Source: Lycocorax pyrrhopterus obiensis (lineage: Eukaryota; Chordata; Aves; Passeriformes; Paradisaeidae). From it: 64,000 nt of DNA. Positions 1 to 12,400 of the stretch are shown one piece after another. The notes below the pieces were generated by a model that was not told the origin of the DNA, did not search any database, and saw only the letters and a list, made by a program, of their open reading frames with translations. Both the position numbers and the translations under genes were made by a program. Numbering within the stretch: the stretch's first letter is position 1; every line of letters starts with the position of its first letter. The stretch covers positions 3,887,168-3,951,167 of the forward strand of contig JACSVZ010000016.1 of NCBI GenBank assembly GCA_014706295.1, read 5' to 3'.

Positions 1-3000
1 TTCTTTTCTGTAGTTATCACCCATGTCTCCTCCTCAAATAATCTCTCATTTAACTGCAGCTAGATCCTGAAGTACTTACTAAAGATTTGGGGGGAAGTTG
101 AGAAATAATTGTTAGATGTAGGCCTTTCTATTGTTCAGTGAGCCTTTGAAAACTGTGTGTAGTGTCCAAGTCAGAGCCAAGGTGACTTTGCAAGCAGCCA
201 TCCATACCCACCCCTTACGGAAATCCACAGCCTTAAGGTAAGGGTCTGGTGTATTTGTGCTGACCTCTGAGGGGGGTTGTTTGTGAACCTCAGTTTTCAC
301 TGCTAGATTTAATGTAGGAACTAGAAAGCTTCCAGCAATATCAATTTATGGATGTTAACTCTGGTGATTTTGGTGATTTAGACAAAGCTATACTGGGCCA
401 GGGTAAAAGATGAGTTTCTTTAATCTGCTTGTCAGGACTGAATGTGCTGAGATCGTGTTTAGGCAGTCATGGAAGAGAAAAAAAAGTAAGACTTTGATAT
501 TCACAACCTTTTATGACAATACATTTTAGTGAAGTTATTAATAGTATCAAAAAGCACTTTCTGAATTTTTAAGCCTTCTGTGATAATAGATAAAATGCAT
601 ACAGTAAAATTAGAAAAAACTGTTTGTGCCTTGTCGAAGCTGTTGATGGTGTAAAATTCTCATATCCTTTTCTCTCCAGATGATATGTTTCTGGTCTATA
701 ATCTAGCCTCATACAGGAATTGATACATATCTTTCATTCTTGTTGCCTTCCCTGTGCTGGCTTAGTTCTGTTACACTCATTTTGAAATAAGGAGAACTGG
801 AAAGCCTCAAGATAAGATTTGCTCTATGAATTTATACAGAAAATATAACACTCTATTCTTAGTTGTTCTTTATTGCTCCCAGCATTTTTCAAATCAATTC
901 TGAATACTTCGAATAATGCATGTTCCAACACAGGTCTGTCTGGGACCACACTAGTGAACTTCTTTTATCCTGAAAAGATGCTTTCCTTCCTACTTTGTTG
1001 TTTATCTTTTAGTGGGTTATTAATGTTTGAAGGCTGCTGCCTTATATTTGTAACAGCCATACATCTTTAAGAGCCTTTGAGATATCTTGACACAACTCTC
1101 TGAAAAGTTGAGTTTGCTTTCACCCTTGTCCACAGCTGTCCTACTCCCTCAAAAATTCCCAATAAACTTTTTCTTCCTTTGGCAGAGATATGCCTTTTTT
1201 TCACAGTTGTTTTAGCCAAGATGTCTGATATAATGCAGAATTACTAGGTGAAGGTTTATGGTGGTGTGTCATTGTTTGGCATAGGTGATAGGGTGGGCAG
1301 TGTTACCTTTAGAACGACATATCTGGTACGAGCCTGTACAAAAGCAACCAGAACACAACTGATCCTCTTTCCTTTTGCCCCTTATCACCATGATTTCCAG
1401 CTTTGGTTCTGCTAGCACCTTTACTCAGGACATCTTGCTAGTCATATCATGTGCTTTTTCCTTCCATCTGTGAGGCAGCCGAGCCATTCAAGGAAAGTAT
1501 TTTTTTTGTGGGCTCCTCTGTAGTTACCCAAGTTCTTGTCATCTACCAGCTGCCTTGCTGTGATGTTCCTGGAGCAGCCCCCAAAGAGTTTTGAGGAATG
1601 CTGTAATGCTAGAGAAACACCTGCTCTCATGGTGGTATGTTCTATGCAAAGTGAATAAATAACCAGAGTTAATTCAAAGGTCTTAGAGAAAGTCTTGTCC
1701 TGGGTGCTGTTACCAGAATGTGAAGCCATGGGTGGTGGTTACACATAGCCTTAATAAAAATCACTGCCATTATTGAGTGACATACTCAATCTGTCAGACC
1801 AACAGAATCCCAAGACCTGAAAATTAGTCACTCTTAGAAGCAGTACCTAGTTGTGTACCTAATCCTTTACAGCTTGTCGTTTTAAGCAGGCTGTTGAAGA
1901 ATGGATCTGACCACCAACAGCATCAGGCTTCAGCTGGAAGTTTAAATTCAATCTAAATGTCTGGCTGGGTAAGGCAACTGGATGCAGAAAGCAAGGTATT
2001 TGAGGCTCATTTTCAAATGGTTGTAACTCAGATCTGTTGCTCTGTGGATTTTTATCTCTTAGTTCATCACTTCCTGGTGGTACTGGCCTAGTAGCATATA
2101 GAGCTCCTTATCAGACTTGTCACACAGATCATGTCTTTATATTTTTGGCATAATGCACCATTTCCCTGGAGACTCCAAAAGTTGACTCTGTCCTTGTCTG
2201 CTTTGGGTTGGATAAGTCTTGTTTTCTGGTCAGATTCTTACTAGCATTTATCTTAATTTCCAAACCACCTTCAGGTCCTAAGTCTGATCATTCTTCCCTA
2301 AGAGACAGCGGCCAGAGGACTGAGCTTGCCTGCTTGCTGTATTTCTTGAATTTTCTGTCATACAGCTGGCCAGAGCTCTGGTGACTTCCCTTACTCGTCT
2401 CATGAGGACATATCACACTGTGGCATCACCTTGTCACATACATTTCATCAGATGTAGAACGGATGGATGTCGACCTTTAAGGTCTTTTGGAGTCTCAGCA
2501 AATAGTCACATCTGCCCAGGAAATATATTATTATTTCAAAGAGAGACCTTTAATTGGAAATAAGTTATATTATACCTTCTGGTTAAGGAGGTTTTCTTCT
2601 TCTGCGGTGAATATTGATGTTGGCAGATGTTTATCTGTAGGGGGCTTGATGAAACATCTTTTCAGAAGAAAAAGTGATTTGCTTACATGCAAGACCAGCA
2701 TGTTCCTTTGCCCTTGGAGGCAAATAAGGAGCCAGTCTCTTTGATACACAGCTATTTTTGTCTTCCTCTGAACACTGCTTATCATGCATTATGCATGTTT
2801 TTTTAAAAAATGCTGTCAGCAGATACAGCCAGCCATTAACCTCAAGTACTTCCTATTTAAAGATAGCACCTGGAGTCAGTTCATCCAATTGTGTGGGACA
2901 GAGGCCTTAGGTCACTTGCTGATGATGGCAGAGACCTGATCCTGAAGTGGCATGTCAGCATTTTGCATCCTGTCCTGTTTGGGAGTTTACAGCTCCATAT

Positions 3001-3017
3001 GTCTGGAATCTGCTTTG
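1..3017. other. Unique noncoding DNA, no gene seen
   Basis: I see no gene here. The longest open frame is 95 codons (minus strand, 1442-1729) and none of the short frames resembles a known protein. The sequence is AT-rich, with ordinary short A and T runs and no CpG cluster that would suggest a promoter. I recognise no transposon up to the target-site duplication at 3018. It could be intronic or intergenic; the sequence alone does not decide. Confidence 0.6.
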
Positions 3018-3022
3018 GTCAG
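3018..3022. repeat. Target-site duplication, left copy (GTCAG)
   Basis: The five bases GTCAG lie directly before the LTR that starts at 3023 and are repeated exactly at 3832-3836 directly after it. A 5-bp duplication is the size expected for ERVL-type integration. The exact match fixes both LTR ends. Confidence 0.85.
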
Positions 3023-3134
3023 TGTGGTGGTTTAAAATCAGCTGGGAATTAAACTCTAAAGAAAGAGCTCCCCTTTATCCTCGCCCCCCTGGTGAGAGAG
3101 GTACAAAGGCAGAGACTATGGGTAGAGATAACAA

Positions 3135-3140
3135 TTTAAT
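3135..3140 (-). promoter_or_regulatory. Variant poly(A) signal of the LTR (ATTAAA)
   Basis: On the minus strand the hexamer ATTAAA is followed by TTGTTATCTCTACCC. The related LTR at 5894-6460 has the equivalent ATTAAACTCTTCCTATCTC. The matching position in both copies supports this as the end-of-transcript signal of the LTR. Confidence 0.55.
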
Positions 3141-3278
3141 GAAAGCGAACAGCAAAGGTACAAGAAACAAACAATAACAGCAACAACATTAATAATGAAA
3201 GTATAGAAAAGACAGGGCGATTTACACACAAGAAGGTGCTCAGCACCCCAACCGAGTTCCAAATGGCTGATGAGATGA

Positions 3279-3543
3279 AGACAGGATGGTGGATGTTCCT
3301 GCATGTTCCTGCAGCCTGGTGATGACACATGGTTATTCCCAGGACAAAGACAGGATGGTGGATGTTCCTGCAGCCTGGTGGTGACACGTGGTTATTCCTG
3401 ACACAAAGACAGGATGGTGGATGTTCCTGAAGCCTGGTGGTGACACGTGGTTATTCCTGACACAAAGACAGGATGGTGGATGTTCCTGAAGCCTGGTGGT
3501 GACACGTGGTTGTTCCCAGGACAAAGACAGGATGGTGGATGTT
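3279..3543. repeat. 59-bp minisatellite inside the LTR (4 copies plus a partial)
   Basis: Copies begin at 3279, 3348, 3407 and 3466, each with AGACAGGATGGTGGATGTTC, and a 19-base partial copy begins at 3525. The first copy is 69 bp because it holds an extra TGTTCCTGCA. The next three are exactly 59 bp. The copies at 3348 and 3407 differ by one base; the one at 3466 differs from its neighbour by a few near its end. Because 59 is not a multiple of three and the unit has few stops, the array creates overlapping spurious frames on the minus strand (3333-3602 and 3392-3784). The near-identity of copies suggests recent expansion or homogenisation, and length polymorphism is likely. Confidence 0.92.
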
Positions 3544-3831
3544 TCCACAGCTGGCTCTCCCCTTCCCTGAGCCAGTGAGGAACAATGATGGACAAACTCC
3601 ACGGAGGGGTGGGCAGCGGTGTGAGAGGGGCAGAGCCCATGGAGCTGGCCACTGGCAACACCCCTGAAGAAAAACAGAAATGAAACGGTGCCGTTTCTGG
3701 TGTGTGCTCAGCTTTTTCCTTCCCCGAAGCCAAGCCTCCAGCGATGATGTGGATGGTATGGAATAGTGACCCAGCCACGCTCACGTGGCCCTAGGCTTCT
3801 CCCCCTTGGCAACTGGGATGAAACCAGGACA

Positions 3832-3836
3832 GTCAG
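3832..3836. repeat. Target-site duplication, right copy (GTCAG)
   Basis: This is an exact copy of 3018-3022, immediately after the CAGGACA terminus of the LTR. Confidence 0.85.
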
Positions 3837-5893
3837 GATCTTCCTGCTCTCAGTGCTGCAGTGAGTGTTTTCAATATCGCCTTTTCGAGTAACAAGGGTA
3901 GGAAGAGGGGACTTGTACATAAAGCAGTAGGTCAGGTGGTGGTGGGAATAGATTTGCACCCCTCAGGCAGAGTGCCCTAGGCAGAGAGGTCACAGAGCTC
4001 CTGACTAATGTAGCATATTTGCCACTGGACAATGGAAGCACTCTCATAGCATAATCATCTCTGCAGGCTGGGCAAGATCTATGCTGAGGCTTCTGTCCTG
4101 CTGTGTGAGGCTAATAGGCTGATGTAACTGGCTGAATAGTTTTTTAAGGTAGAAAAGCTTAGGTCACTTTTATTTAGAAAGATTGGCTTAGAGGCTGACA
4201 TCCACGTTACTGACTCACTGTGAGAGAGGATGGTGGTACAGACAGGAAGGTGTGAGCAGTGAGGGAACGTCAACTGCCTGAGCATTTGTTGCCTAGCTTT
4301 TGAAAATAGTGTTCCAATTAGAGCCATCTATTCAAATTTGTTCCTCAGTATTCTGTTTTGCCTTGTGTTCACTACATTCGTGGTGTAGACTGACAAGATG
4401 TTTAGTGGTCCTGGCAGAATTGTGGTTGACTGATGTAAACATTTCCTGCCAGCATATGTTGAATAGCTTACATTTGTCAAAGTCAATCCATCCTGGTCTC
4501 TTCCTGTCTGGATCAGCACCAAAGCAGAGTCTGTACTTGCAGGAGTGAACAGCTAGTCAGTCTGTGAGAACTCTATTATTCACTGTATCTCCTAAACTAT
4601 ATTTGCTGCTGCTTTGTTGAAAGTGTGCTCTTGTAAATTTAGAGGAGAAATCTGCCTCCTGTTAAAGTTTAGAACTGTTTAGTAAAATTCTTGGATTTTA
4701 GAGTTTCACTTGATACACCAAGTGGCAAATGAGCAGTGTCTGCAGCTTGCTTGTTTGGTGTCCCTCCACTTTGTACCAGCTGGGAGCTTAACCAAATGAT
4801 TAACAGACATCTGTGCAGAAATATTTTACTCTAAACTGCTTGTATAAAAACTTCAGAGGCATGAAGCAATTTTGTCTTTGCAGATACTGCACCTATGCAT
4901 GTGGAACATGAACAGACCTTTAATGCTTTGGTAAATTCATTGCACTGGATATTTAGCCAGTTGGACCTGAAAGTCCTACCAACCCAGATTAGACTGTGAC
5001 CATGTAAAGCTGCCTAGAGCTTGTTTTTGGGGAAACTCATTCTGAAGTGGCTGATAGTTAGTTAATTTCTAAGACAGCATGCTTTGAGTCTTCCCTGTGA
5101 GAAGTGGATGCTATTTTATTTGCATTCAATGGTTGCCTTTACTTCCAGCATTAACTTGAACTAAATGCATGAATGTTGTGGGCTATCAGAATCCTGGCAC
5201 CCAGACTGAGGAAACAGCTGGTAGCTGTTTCTGATGCTTCTGATGCTCTTGTAGAATCACTGTTACACAAGTGGATATATAGGAATAGGGACTTTTGTGT
5301 CACTGTTTAGCAACTGCTATGTACTTGCTACCAGCCAGGTTGGATACTGTAGTATCTGCTTACATGAGGTAGTAAATAATTGCGTTTCCTTAAGAAATTG
5401 TATTCCAAATACTAATGCTCTATTTAGTGTTCTGCCTCCCCCTCAATCTGTTGAAACTGCAACTGGAAGATTTAAAACTGCCTTCCAATGCACTGAAAGT
5501 TTCTTTTTCCCAATACCGGGTGCATGTGCAGGTGGCCTTTTCTGGCTCCAGCGTGTCTGACTCACCTTGTCATTTGCAGAAACACGGTACTCAAGCACAC
5601 AGACCACTTTACTCCTTGCTTTCCCCCAGTTCTGCCGTCAGAGGAACTGAAAGTGCACTGTCATCAAGTCTACTAAAGGTAGACTTTCCTGCTGCTGTTT
5701 GTTGAAGTTCCCTTGTACTTCACAAGTTGGCCCTGGTCGTGGTAGTGGTCTATTTCTGATGGAGAGGCAGGAATTAAAGTTACTGGGCTAGTTTCTTGTG
5801 AGATGGCTATGCCTCTATGGGACCAGACTGAGAGCCCAGGCTAGAGAACCATTTCCTTGCATATAAAATGGATAGGAATGCTTGTACCCTTAG
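3837..5893. other. Unique noncoding DNA between two solo LTRs
   Basis: I see no gene. The longest frames are about 80-96 codons (for example 5415-5705 plus) and look random. There is a TTCTGATGC direct repeat near 5230-5250. No internal retroviral sequence is visible between the two LTRs. They differ in length and sequence, so they are separate insertions and not the two ends of one provirus. Confidence 0.55.
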
Positions 5894-6460
5894 TGTTGTG
5901 GTTTAGCCCTAGCTAGCAACCCGAAGCTGCTCCCTCTCTCTCTCCTTGGGAGGGGGAGGAGAATCAGAAAAAGGGTAAAATCTGTGGGTTGAGATAGGAA
6001 GAGTTTAATAATTGAAATAAAGTAAGTATGGTACTGCTACTACTAACAGCAATAATTATAATGAAGATATGAAAAAGGAGAATAAACCACAAGAAAAATA
6101 AGTGATGTACAATAGAAATGCTTACCAGCCACGATGGTCTCCTTTTGGATTCTTCTGCAATTTGCTCCTTCTGGACAACTCCCCACGGTTTATGCAGTGA
6201 GCATGAATTCTATGGTATGGAATATGCCTTGGGCCAGCTCGGATCAGCTGTCCAGTCTGTGCTTCACCCCAGCTCCTCGTGCTCTTCCTCTCCAGCAGAG
6301 CATGGGAAACTGAGAAGTCCCTGACTCAGGGTTAGCACTGCTTAGCAACAACCAAAACATGGGTGTGTTATCAACATCATTCTCACACCGAATCCAAGAA
6401 ACACAGGGCTGCACCAGCTACTAAGAAAACACTAATTCTACCCTAACCAAAATCAGGACA
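5894..6460 (-). mobile_element. Solo LTR, avian ERVL-like, minisatellite absent
   Basis: This is a solitary LTR of about 567 bp on the minus strand. In sense it begins TGTCCTGATTTTGGTTAGGG (from 6460) and ends ...GGGCTAAACCACAACA (at 5894). The block ATGGTATGGAATA (6212-6224) is shared with the LTR at 3023-3831. In sense this is the ATATTCCATACCAT segment that lies upstream of the TATA region in this avian group. A poly(A) signal variant, ATTAAA, lies at 6009-6004 and is followed by CTCTTCCTATCTCAACCCAC. The expected TATA region is decayed (CATAAACC in sense, near 6190). The flanks CTTAG (5889-5893) and CCTAA (6461-6465) match at only three of five positions, so the duplication has eroded or an end is off by a few bases. 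The absence of coding sequence on either side marks it as solo. It looks older than the first LTR. Confidence 0.85.
6004..6009 (-). promoter_or_regulatory. Variant poly(A) signal of the second LTR (ATTAAA)
   Basis: ATTAAA on the minus strand is followed by CTCTTCCTATCTCAACCC. It occupies the same relative position as the signal at 3135-3140 in the first LTR. Confidence 0.5.
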
Positions 6461-9400
6461 CCTAATTGTGGCACAGCTACATGGGACAGAAAGAAGTTCT
6501 GGTAATATGGTGGGTTTTTTCCCTCTGTGAAACCAAGTTGAAACATGCAAAAAATGTTATAAGAACAGGAGAATTTGCTGTAGGCACAGAGTCACATTTA
6601 TCCCTTTCACTTGTGAAAAAAGCTTATTGATTGTGATAAGTTACTGTTCTTATACGAATTGAATAAACATTTCCCCTGTTGTTGGAGAGCAATGATGATT
6701 ATTTTCAGGACAGAGAGTCTTGATCACAGGCAGAAATTGCTGCTGTGCCACTGGCCCTTTGTCTTCATTCTGAATAATTATCTGGTACTGATTGTGTAGG
6801 AAAGAAAGCTGTGTATTTTTCTCCCTCTATGTCCAACATCATGCAGTTCTCATATTGTACCATGTCAGCCAGCACATCCTCGTGTCCCACAGCACCAAAT
6901 GTTGTCTTCATCCAGCCCACTGAAAGTGCCAGTTGGCCGTGTAGTGAGCCTGGCACAGCTGTGCTGCTGCTGAAAAGAGCTCTGTGCAGCACTGGGGCTG
7001 CTGCTGCTATACATGGCTGTATACTGGGGGAGATGGAAAAGACCTTATGGAGCTGGAGGTCTTTAGGCATAAATGTAGAGCATTTTGCTAAATGATCCAC
7101 GTGTTCTGATGGATTATTGGGATGGGAACATCTCTCACCATGCAATTTTTCAATGAAAACTTAGGGAAAGAGTTGATATGATCATCGAATCTAAGTGATG
7201 CTTTTAGAGCAGTGTGGGAAGAATTAGTGCAGTTTTATTAACAGCTGAGATTGTCAGCTTGAATATGGTGTATAAGTTTTGGTAAATTATTTTCAAGAGT
7301 TCAAATGGAGTAAGGATAAATGAGGAGAAAAGCTGTTGAGGTATTCTAGGGAACAGATCTGAATAATGAAGAGAAGCTAGTCTTGTTGAGACCATTCAGT
7401 TTAGTGCAATGAATGCTGGATTGTGGACTGTAAATCATTAAGAATTACTGAGAAAGGAAGAAAATGAAGGGAACTGGTAAGAGATGGCCCAAGAGCATGC
7501 AGGTGCAAAAAAGTGTGAAGAAGCATCTGGTGCCAAATTAGAAGTCTCCTGCCTAATGGTTGCTTTTGTGATGCTTTTTGCATAGCAAAATGGTACTAAA
7601 CCAGCTGGTTGTAGAATGGAACATTTAGAGAAACATGGTTGCCTGAAACAGGGGCTAGTGATCCAGGAGGCACTCATAGTAGTTTCACTTTATCAGTGGC
7701 TCTTGACTACGAGTTTTACTTCCTTAGCCTAAAACGTGTAGCTGTCTGTTGTCTAGACTACAGGTAGTTTTGTGGTATAAGCAGTAAAAGAGGGAATAGT
7801 TTATTGTATCTTGTAGCAAGCGTAATATTTAAGACATAAGCAGACTGGTAGTCTGTTATATCAAGGGTTAATACCCCTCTCAAATACTGCAGAAAAAGCT
7901 GTTTCAGTACTTGCATTGTACTTTTCTCCTTTTAGAAAGGAAGTGCTTACAAGTTTCTGTTTCCCCTGACTTCTTTCAAGTAGGAGTGAAACTAAGGAGA
8001 GGGTGAACTTCTTTATCTTCCACTTTCAGGATGGAAATGAGGACTAGAGAAGAGTGCTCTGATACGAATATTGGGCACTTGCCCGGTGTTATGCTGCTCT
8101 GCTTTTGTGAGCAAGAGGAACGTGAAGCCCAGCAGGATCCGAATCCATGCAGCAGCTCCTCCTCCACTCCTTACTGTAGGGTCTGCTGTAAAAAGATGTA
8201 CTTGACTGACCCTTGCTTGTCTACTGCCTTCTGGGTTTGTATGCTCCTCCTTCAGACCTAGGAATCACAGCAGTTCATGCCTACTCTGCGTCTGCTTTCA
8301 GTGGGTTTGGGCCTCCCTTGTCCACTCAGACTGCGTGGAATTTGCTGTATTTTGCCACTTTTTCCCTGCATAGATCATACGGAAATATTTTGATGATCCA
8401 TTGTAAATACCTTGCAGGTTTTTTTCCTTTTACTGACAGATTCTTTGCCTTCATTAATTTTTGTAGTTAACTTGTATTTGCCTTGCTATTTCAAACACTG
8501 TCAAATACAGCTACTCTATACATCCTCTTTAGCCATCTGTCAGGGTTATTATTCTAGAGCAACTCTTTAGTCTGTTCGCTCTGATAGCTGTGACAGAGAT
8601 GGCTGCAGAGCAACTAACCCCTGTGAAGGAGGGCAAAATTTCAGCATTTGAACTGCGATTTCCTCATCACCATACGTTTTCTTCCAACATCTAGGTCAAA
8701 CTGTCCTCAGAATTACATCAACATCCTATGCTTATTACCCTAACACCATTCTTAAACTTTCATGATTATTGAACCTTCAAGCATTCTCAACTCTGCCTTC
8801 CTGTCTCCTCAATCACTGACTGCTTAGGTGACTGCAGGTGTAGAACTTCATGATCATTGAAATAAGACCTCTATCAGTTTTAGAACTGTGATCCTATGAT
8901 ATCTGTTATTAGCCTTGTCACCTGTTTTCTAGATAAGCTGGTCAGTAATTCATTAGACTGAAGGAGTGGAGCATCTTAATTAAGATCTTACCTGGGTCAA
9001 AGCCAGGGAAAGCACTAACTTATCTGCTTTGATCTCTGTTATATCAATTCAAATAACTTGATGAAATTATTTGGCTTTGTTTTAGTCAGCAACTTTTTTT
9101 GTGTACTACTGTTTAGGTCCATCCCCAAAGCTATGCATTTTGACTGTGTGGAAAAGTGCTTAGAAATTTGCACAGGTGAGAACTGCCCAGAGTTTCATAC
9201 TGCCCCCTCAATTCACCAACAAGTTCATTAGACCACCCTATTGTTTTGATGAGCTTGTTCTTTTGGGTTGGTTTTTTGTTTTTTGTGTTTTTTTTTAATC
9301 CTGCAAGTACTTCTGCATTCTTCCCTTTCAGAAAGGGACAACATGATGGCTGAAAGCTGGAGGTGCTTTCACTGAATGCAAAGCTTAGCTTCAAGGAGAA

Positions 9401-12400
9401 ACCTAAAGAGTTGGCTCTGAGTAGGCAGATCCCACATCCAAAAATCAGTTGTTGTTCCTATAAAATGGATGACCCCTGAAGGCCCTGTGTTGTGTGTCAA
9501 ATTACAGAGCTCCAAAGCTGACTAATCTGCTGTGGTTTTGCTGTAACGAGATGAGATGGAAAGGGCATTGGTAGTAGATGATACATGAATTACAGCAAAA
9601 AATAATCAAGGAATGAGGATTACCTCCTAAGTGAATGGAAGATTCTCACTTTTACACCAGACTTTGTACTATTAGGTAACTGTAGCAAATATTTTTGAGG
9701 TCCAGGCCATTTCTACCCTTCCCCTTGAAAAGGTGAGCCTTAGCACATTTACCAGGTGCGTTTTCCAGTTTGCACACAGGTTATGTGAAAGACTGTAAAA
9801 TCTGAACACTTGAGATATCTTGTGATTCACAGGCATAATGCTTGCTGCTCTGATCCCTTAGTTCCCTCCTAGGCCTGCAGATCAAATCTTCAGCAGATAC
9901 CCAGGCAGGGTGTTATTCACAACAACCTGGGCTATACACGGACTAATGAAACTGGCTAGTTCCCTCTGTGCTCTGCTACATGAGCTGGATTCAGATATGC
10001 TAACTTTGTTTCTGGCAGCAGTTGGAGCAAAGCTGAAATTGTGTTCAAGTGTGTGCATGATTCTGCTATTAGCTGTCAAATTACTAGAAACAGTTCTGTG
10101 GCAAATCAGAAAGCAGATTTACAGTGCTACTTCTGATTAGCTGAATTAGGCTGGCTTCACAGGACTGGGGCCAAACTTCCTTTTTCAGAAAACATTTGTG
10201 ACTTGAGGGATGATTTATGCTGTGGTAATTGCGCATGGTAAGCTGCTTTGGATGCAGTGGACCTAATCAGCTTTGAAAAAATGAAGAATCTTGTAAAAAC
10301 CTACTTGCATCAAGGGCGTTATTCTTAATGCACGTGAGATGTAATTGTGCTGAATCAGGAACGCCATGCTACAGGAAGTAGGGTTAGGTCTTGCTGTACA
10401 GAGTGAGGAGAGGATATGAAAAGCATCTGGTATTTTGACAAGATCATGTACTTAATGGAATCTCCAAGCTTTTATTTAACGATGGTTCTGTAAAGCCAGG
10501 TATTGCTTAGGATAGGAGCCCTTAATGAACATGGGCCTTGGCTTTTGCAGTTGTCAGGCGTGCAGCTGAGCCACTGTGCCTGTGCAGTTAAAGGAAACCC
10601 TTGCAAAGTCCAGTGGAGTCTTTTGGAGCTCTGCAGTCAGGACCATGCTGCAGGCTTATACTGGGGCTGCTACTCTAAGTCAGGGGTTTACAGCTCCACT
10701 TTCTGATATGCCTACCATTAAAACTGTGGTGATTGTTGTTACAGCTCGTGTGTGCTCGTAGAGGAAGATTGCTAACTTTTATATATGTAAAGTCAAGCCA
10801 TTGATTCAGCTTAGAAGTGAAGAAGGCCTGGGGACAGAGCTTACCACAGCTCTGGAATATCATCCTTTTCATTTGCTGGATGGTAGGCAGCGTTGTTTAC
10901 AATTTCAGAATATCCTTGTGCTGTTAAATCTTTATCAACTTCCTCCTAGCAACTAGACAGAGAGTCTCATATGAACTCTCAAGTCATTCTTTGTACATAA
11001 GAGTGTAATTCTGACTGGGGCCCAGTCTCCTATGCTGAGCTAGCAAGGCTATGTGCCAAAAGTGAGGGTAACTGGATAAACACTGGCATCTATAGAAGCA
11101 AGCTGAGTGATCTGGAATCTGACATGGTTCTGCCACTTTGATCACGACTTTAGGACATTTTACCTGTGTATTGAACCACATTATTCCTTTACAGAAAAAT
11201 CTTCTGAAGGCAGTAGTCCTTTCTGTGGCTAGACAGGGGTTGGGAGGGATAGTTGTTTAAATGTGGAATGTAGCTGTTGCTGAATCTGTTGGTCTTGACT
11301 CCCCCAAGGAAACCGTATTGTCATGAGGGTAACCTGGCTGGCTGTAGGATTGCAGAGTTTTGGTAACAGAGGAACGTGACACATGTTCTTTAGCCTAATC
11401 CTAGCTTTAGCCTTCTGCTCCCATAAGATTTAGAAGTCAAAACGAGTTAAAAATTGATCTTTGCAGGCAGAGAAGAGTTTTTTTCATGATTTTCAAATAA
11501 TTTGATTAGTGTGGAGTTTAAGATTCCCTTCTGATTTTCTAGGAAAGTGGTGGTAATGGGATAAAAACTGGAGTTTGATCTCTTGCTTGATTTTAGTATC
11601 TATTGCTTTCTTTTATGTGCCCAGTTTCAAGGGAAACAAATGGGAGATTTTTCCATAGAAATCGAAAACTATAGGGTTTTGTTCTGGAATGAAAATTAGC
11701 GTTCCCAGCACTTGGGCAAACCTTGGCAAGCCAGCAGCATGGTGCTCCTCACTGCTGTGAATGTTCTTCACTGGTACAGAGCCAGTTAGAGTGGCCAGTC
11801 ATGTGGCAGTAACAGCGAGGGAGGGAGTCTGAGCCCTCTGTTTGTGCTTAGTGCCCTGCTGTGGCTTGTGGGGCACAAGTGAGAGCTTGCAGGCCAGCAC
11901 TCAGATGTTGAGTATCTGCGTGTGTGAAGGTTTTGATATGAGAGCTTCTACAGCATTGCAATGCATCAGAGGAACAGCATCAGGATTCTAAACACTTCTG
12001 ATTATTTTTTGAAATACATTTGGTAGATGGTTTACAGCACGTGGAATTCAGTCTCTCTCAGGGGTTCACTTATTGACTGACCCAGGATAGCACAGAAGTC
12101 CCAGTCCTGTGGGTAGCTATAAATGACTAAAATGTCTATTTTGTTTTCTTCCTGAAGAAAAGAGTGTTTTGTTAGTGATGACTGGGCAATGCTTGATAAG
12201 TGTTTACAATACAGGACTACAAAGGATTGCTAGAACTGTCTGAGACGAGATGCATGACATCTGACAGAGCTGTTGAAAAGGAGGAGCTGAGAAGTAAGGA
12301 TAAGCTGGAAAGTTTTATTATGAAGGAAAACTATCTGGTACAATATGTGACCATTCATCCACAGCCTTGTTTTAGAATTTGTCTTTGGGAGTTCCCAGCC

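Larger units (their letters stand above)
3023..3831 (-). mobile_element. Solo LTR, avian ERVL-like, with internal minisatellite
   Basis: This is an 809-bp solitary LTR lying on the minus strand. On that strand it begins TGTCCTGGTTTCATCCC (from 3831) and ends ...TTTTAAACCACCACA (at 3023). It is flanked by perfect GTCAG duplications. It shares landmarks with the second LTR at 5894-6460: the outer terminus CAGGACA, the 13-base block ATGGTATGGAATA (3753-3765 here, 6212-6224 there) and a GGTTTA-type inner terminus. A variant poly(A) signal, ATTAAA in sense, lies at 3140-3135, followed by TTGTTATCTCTACCC, as in this LTR group. No gag, pol or env sequence flanks it, so it is probably the product of recombination between two LTRs that removed the provirus body. 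It is unusual in holding a 59-bp tandem array between the presumed promoter side and the poly(A) signal. The family assignment rests on my memory of avian LTR consensus sequences, not a search. Confidence 0.85.

Noticed and set aside
3333..3784. Overlapping minus-strand open frames of 89 and 130 codons
   Set aside because: They are made by the 59-bp minisatellite inside the LTR. The same repeat is read in shifting frames, and no known retroviral protein is encoded.
5365..5384. TGAGGTAGTA, the first ten bases of let-7
   Set aside because: The match stops after ten bases and the flanks do not pair into a hairpin, so a microRNA gene is not supported.
6765..7145. Segment open on both strands (126 and 94 codons)
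   Set aside because: The two frames mirror each other, the longer one starts at TTG, and neither resembles a known domain.
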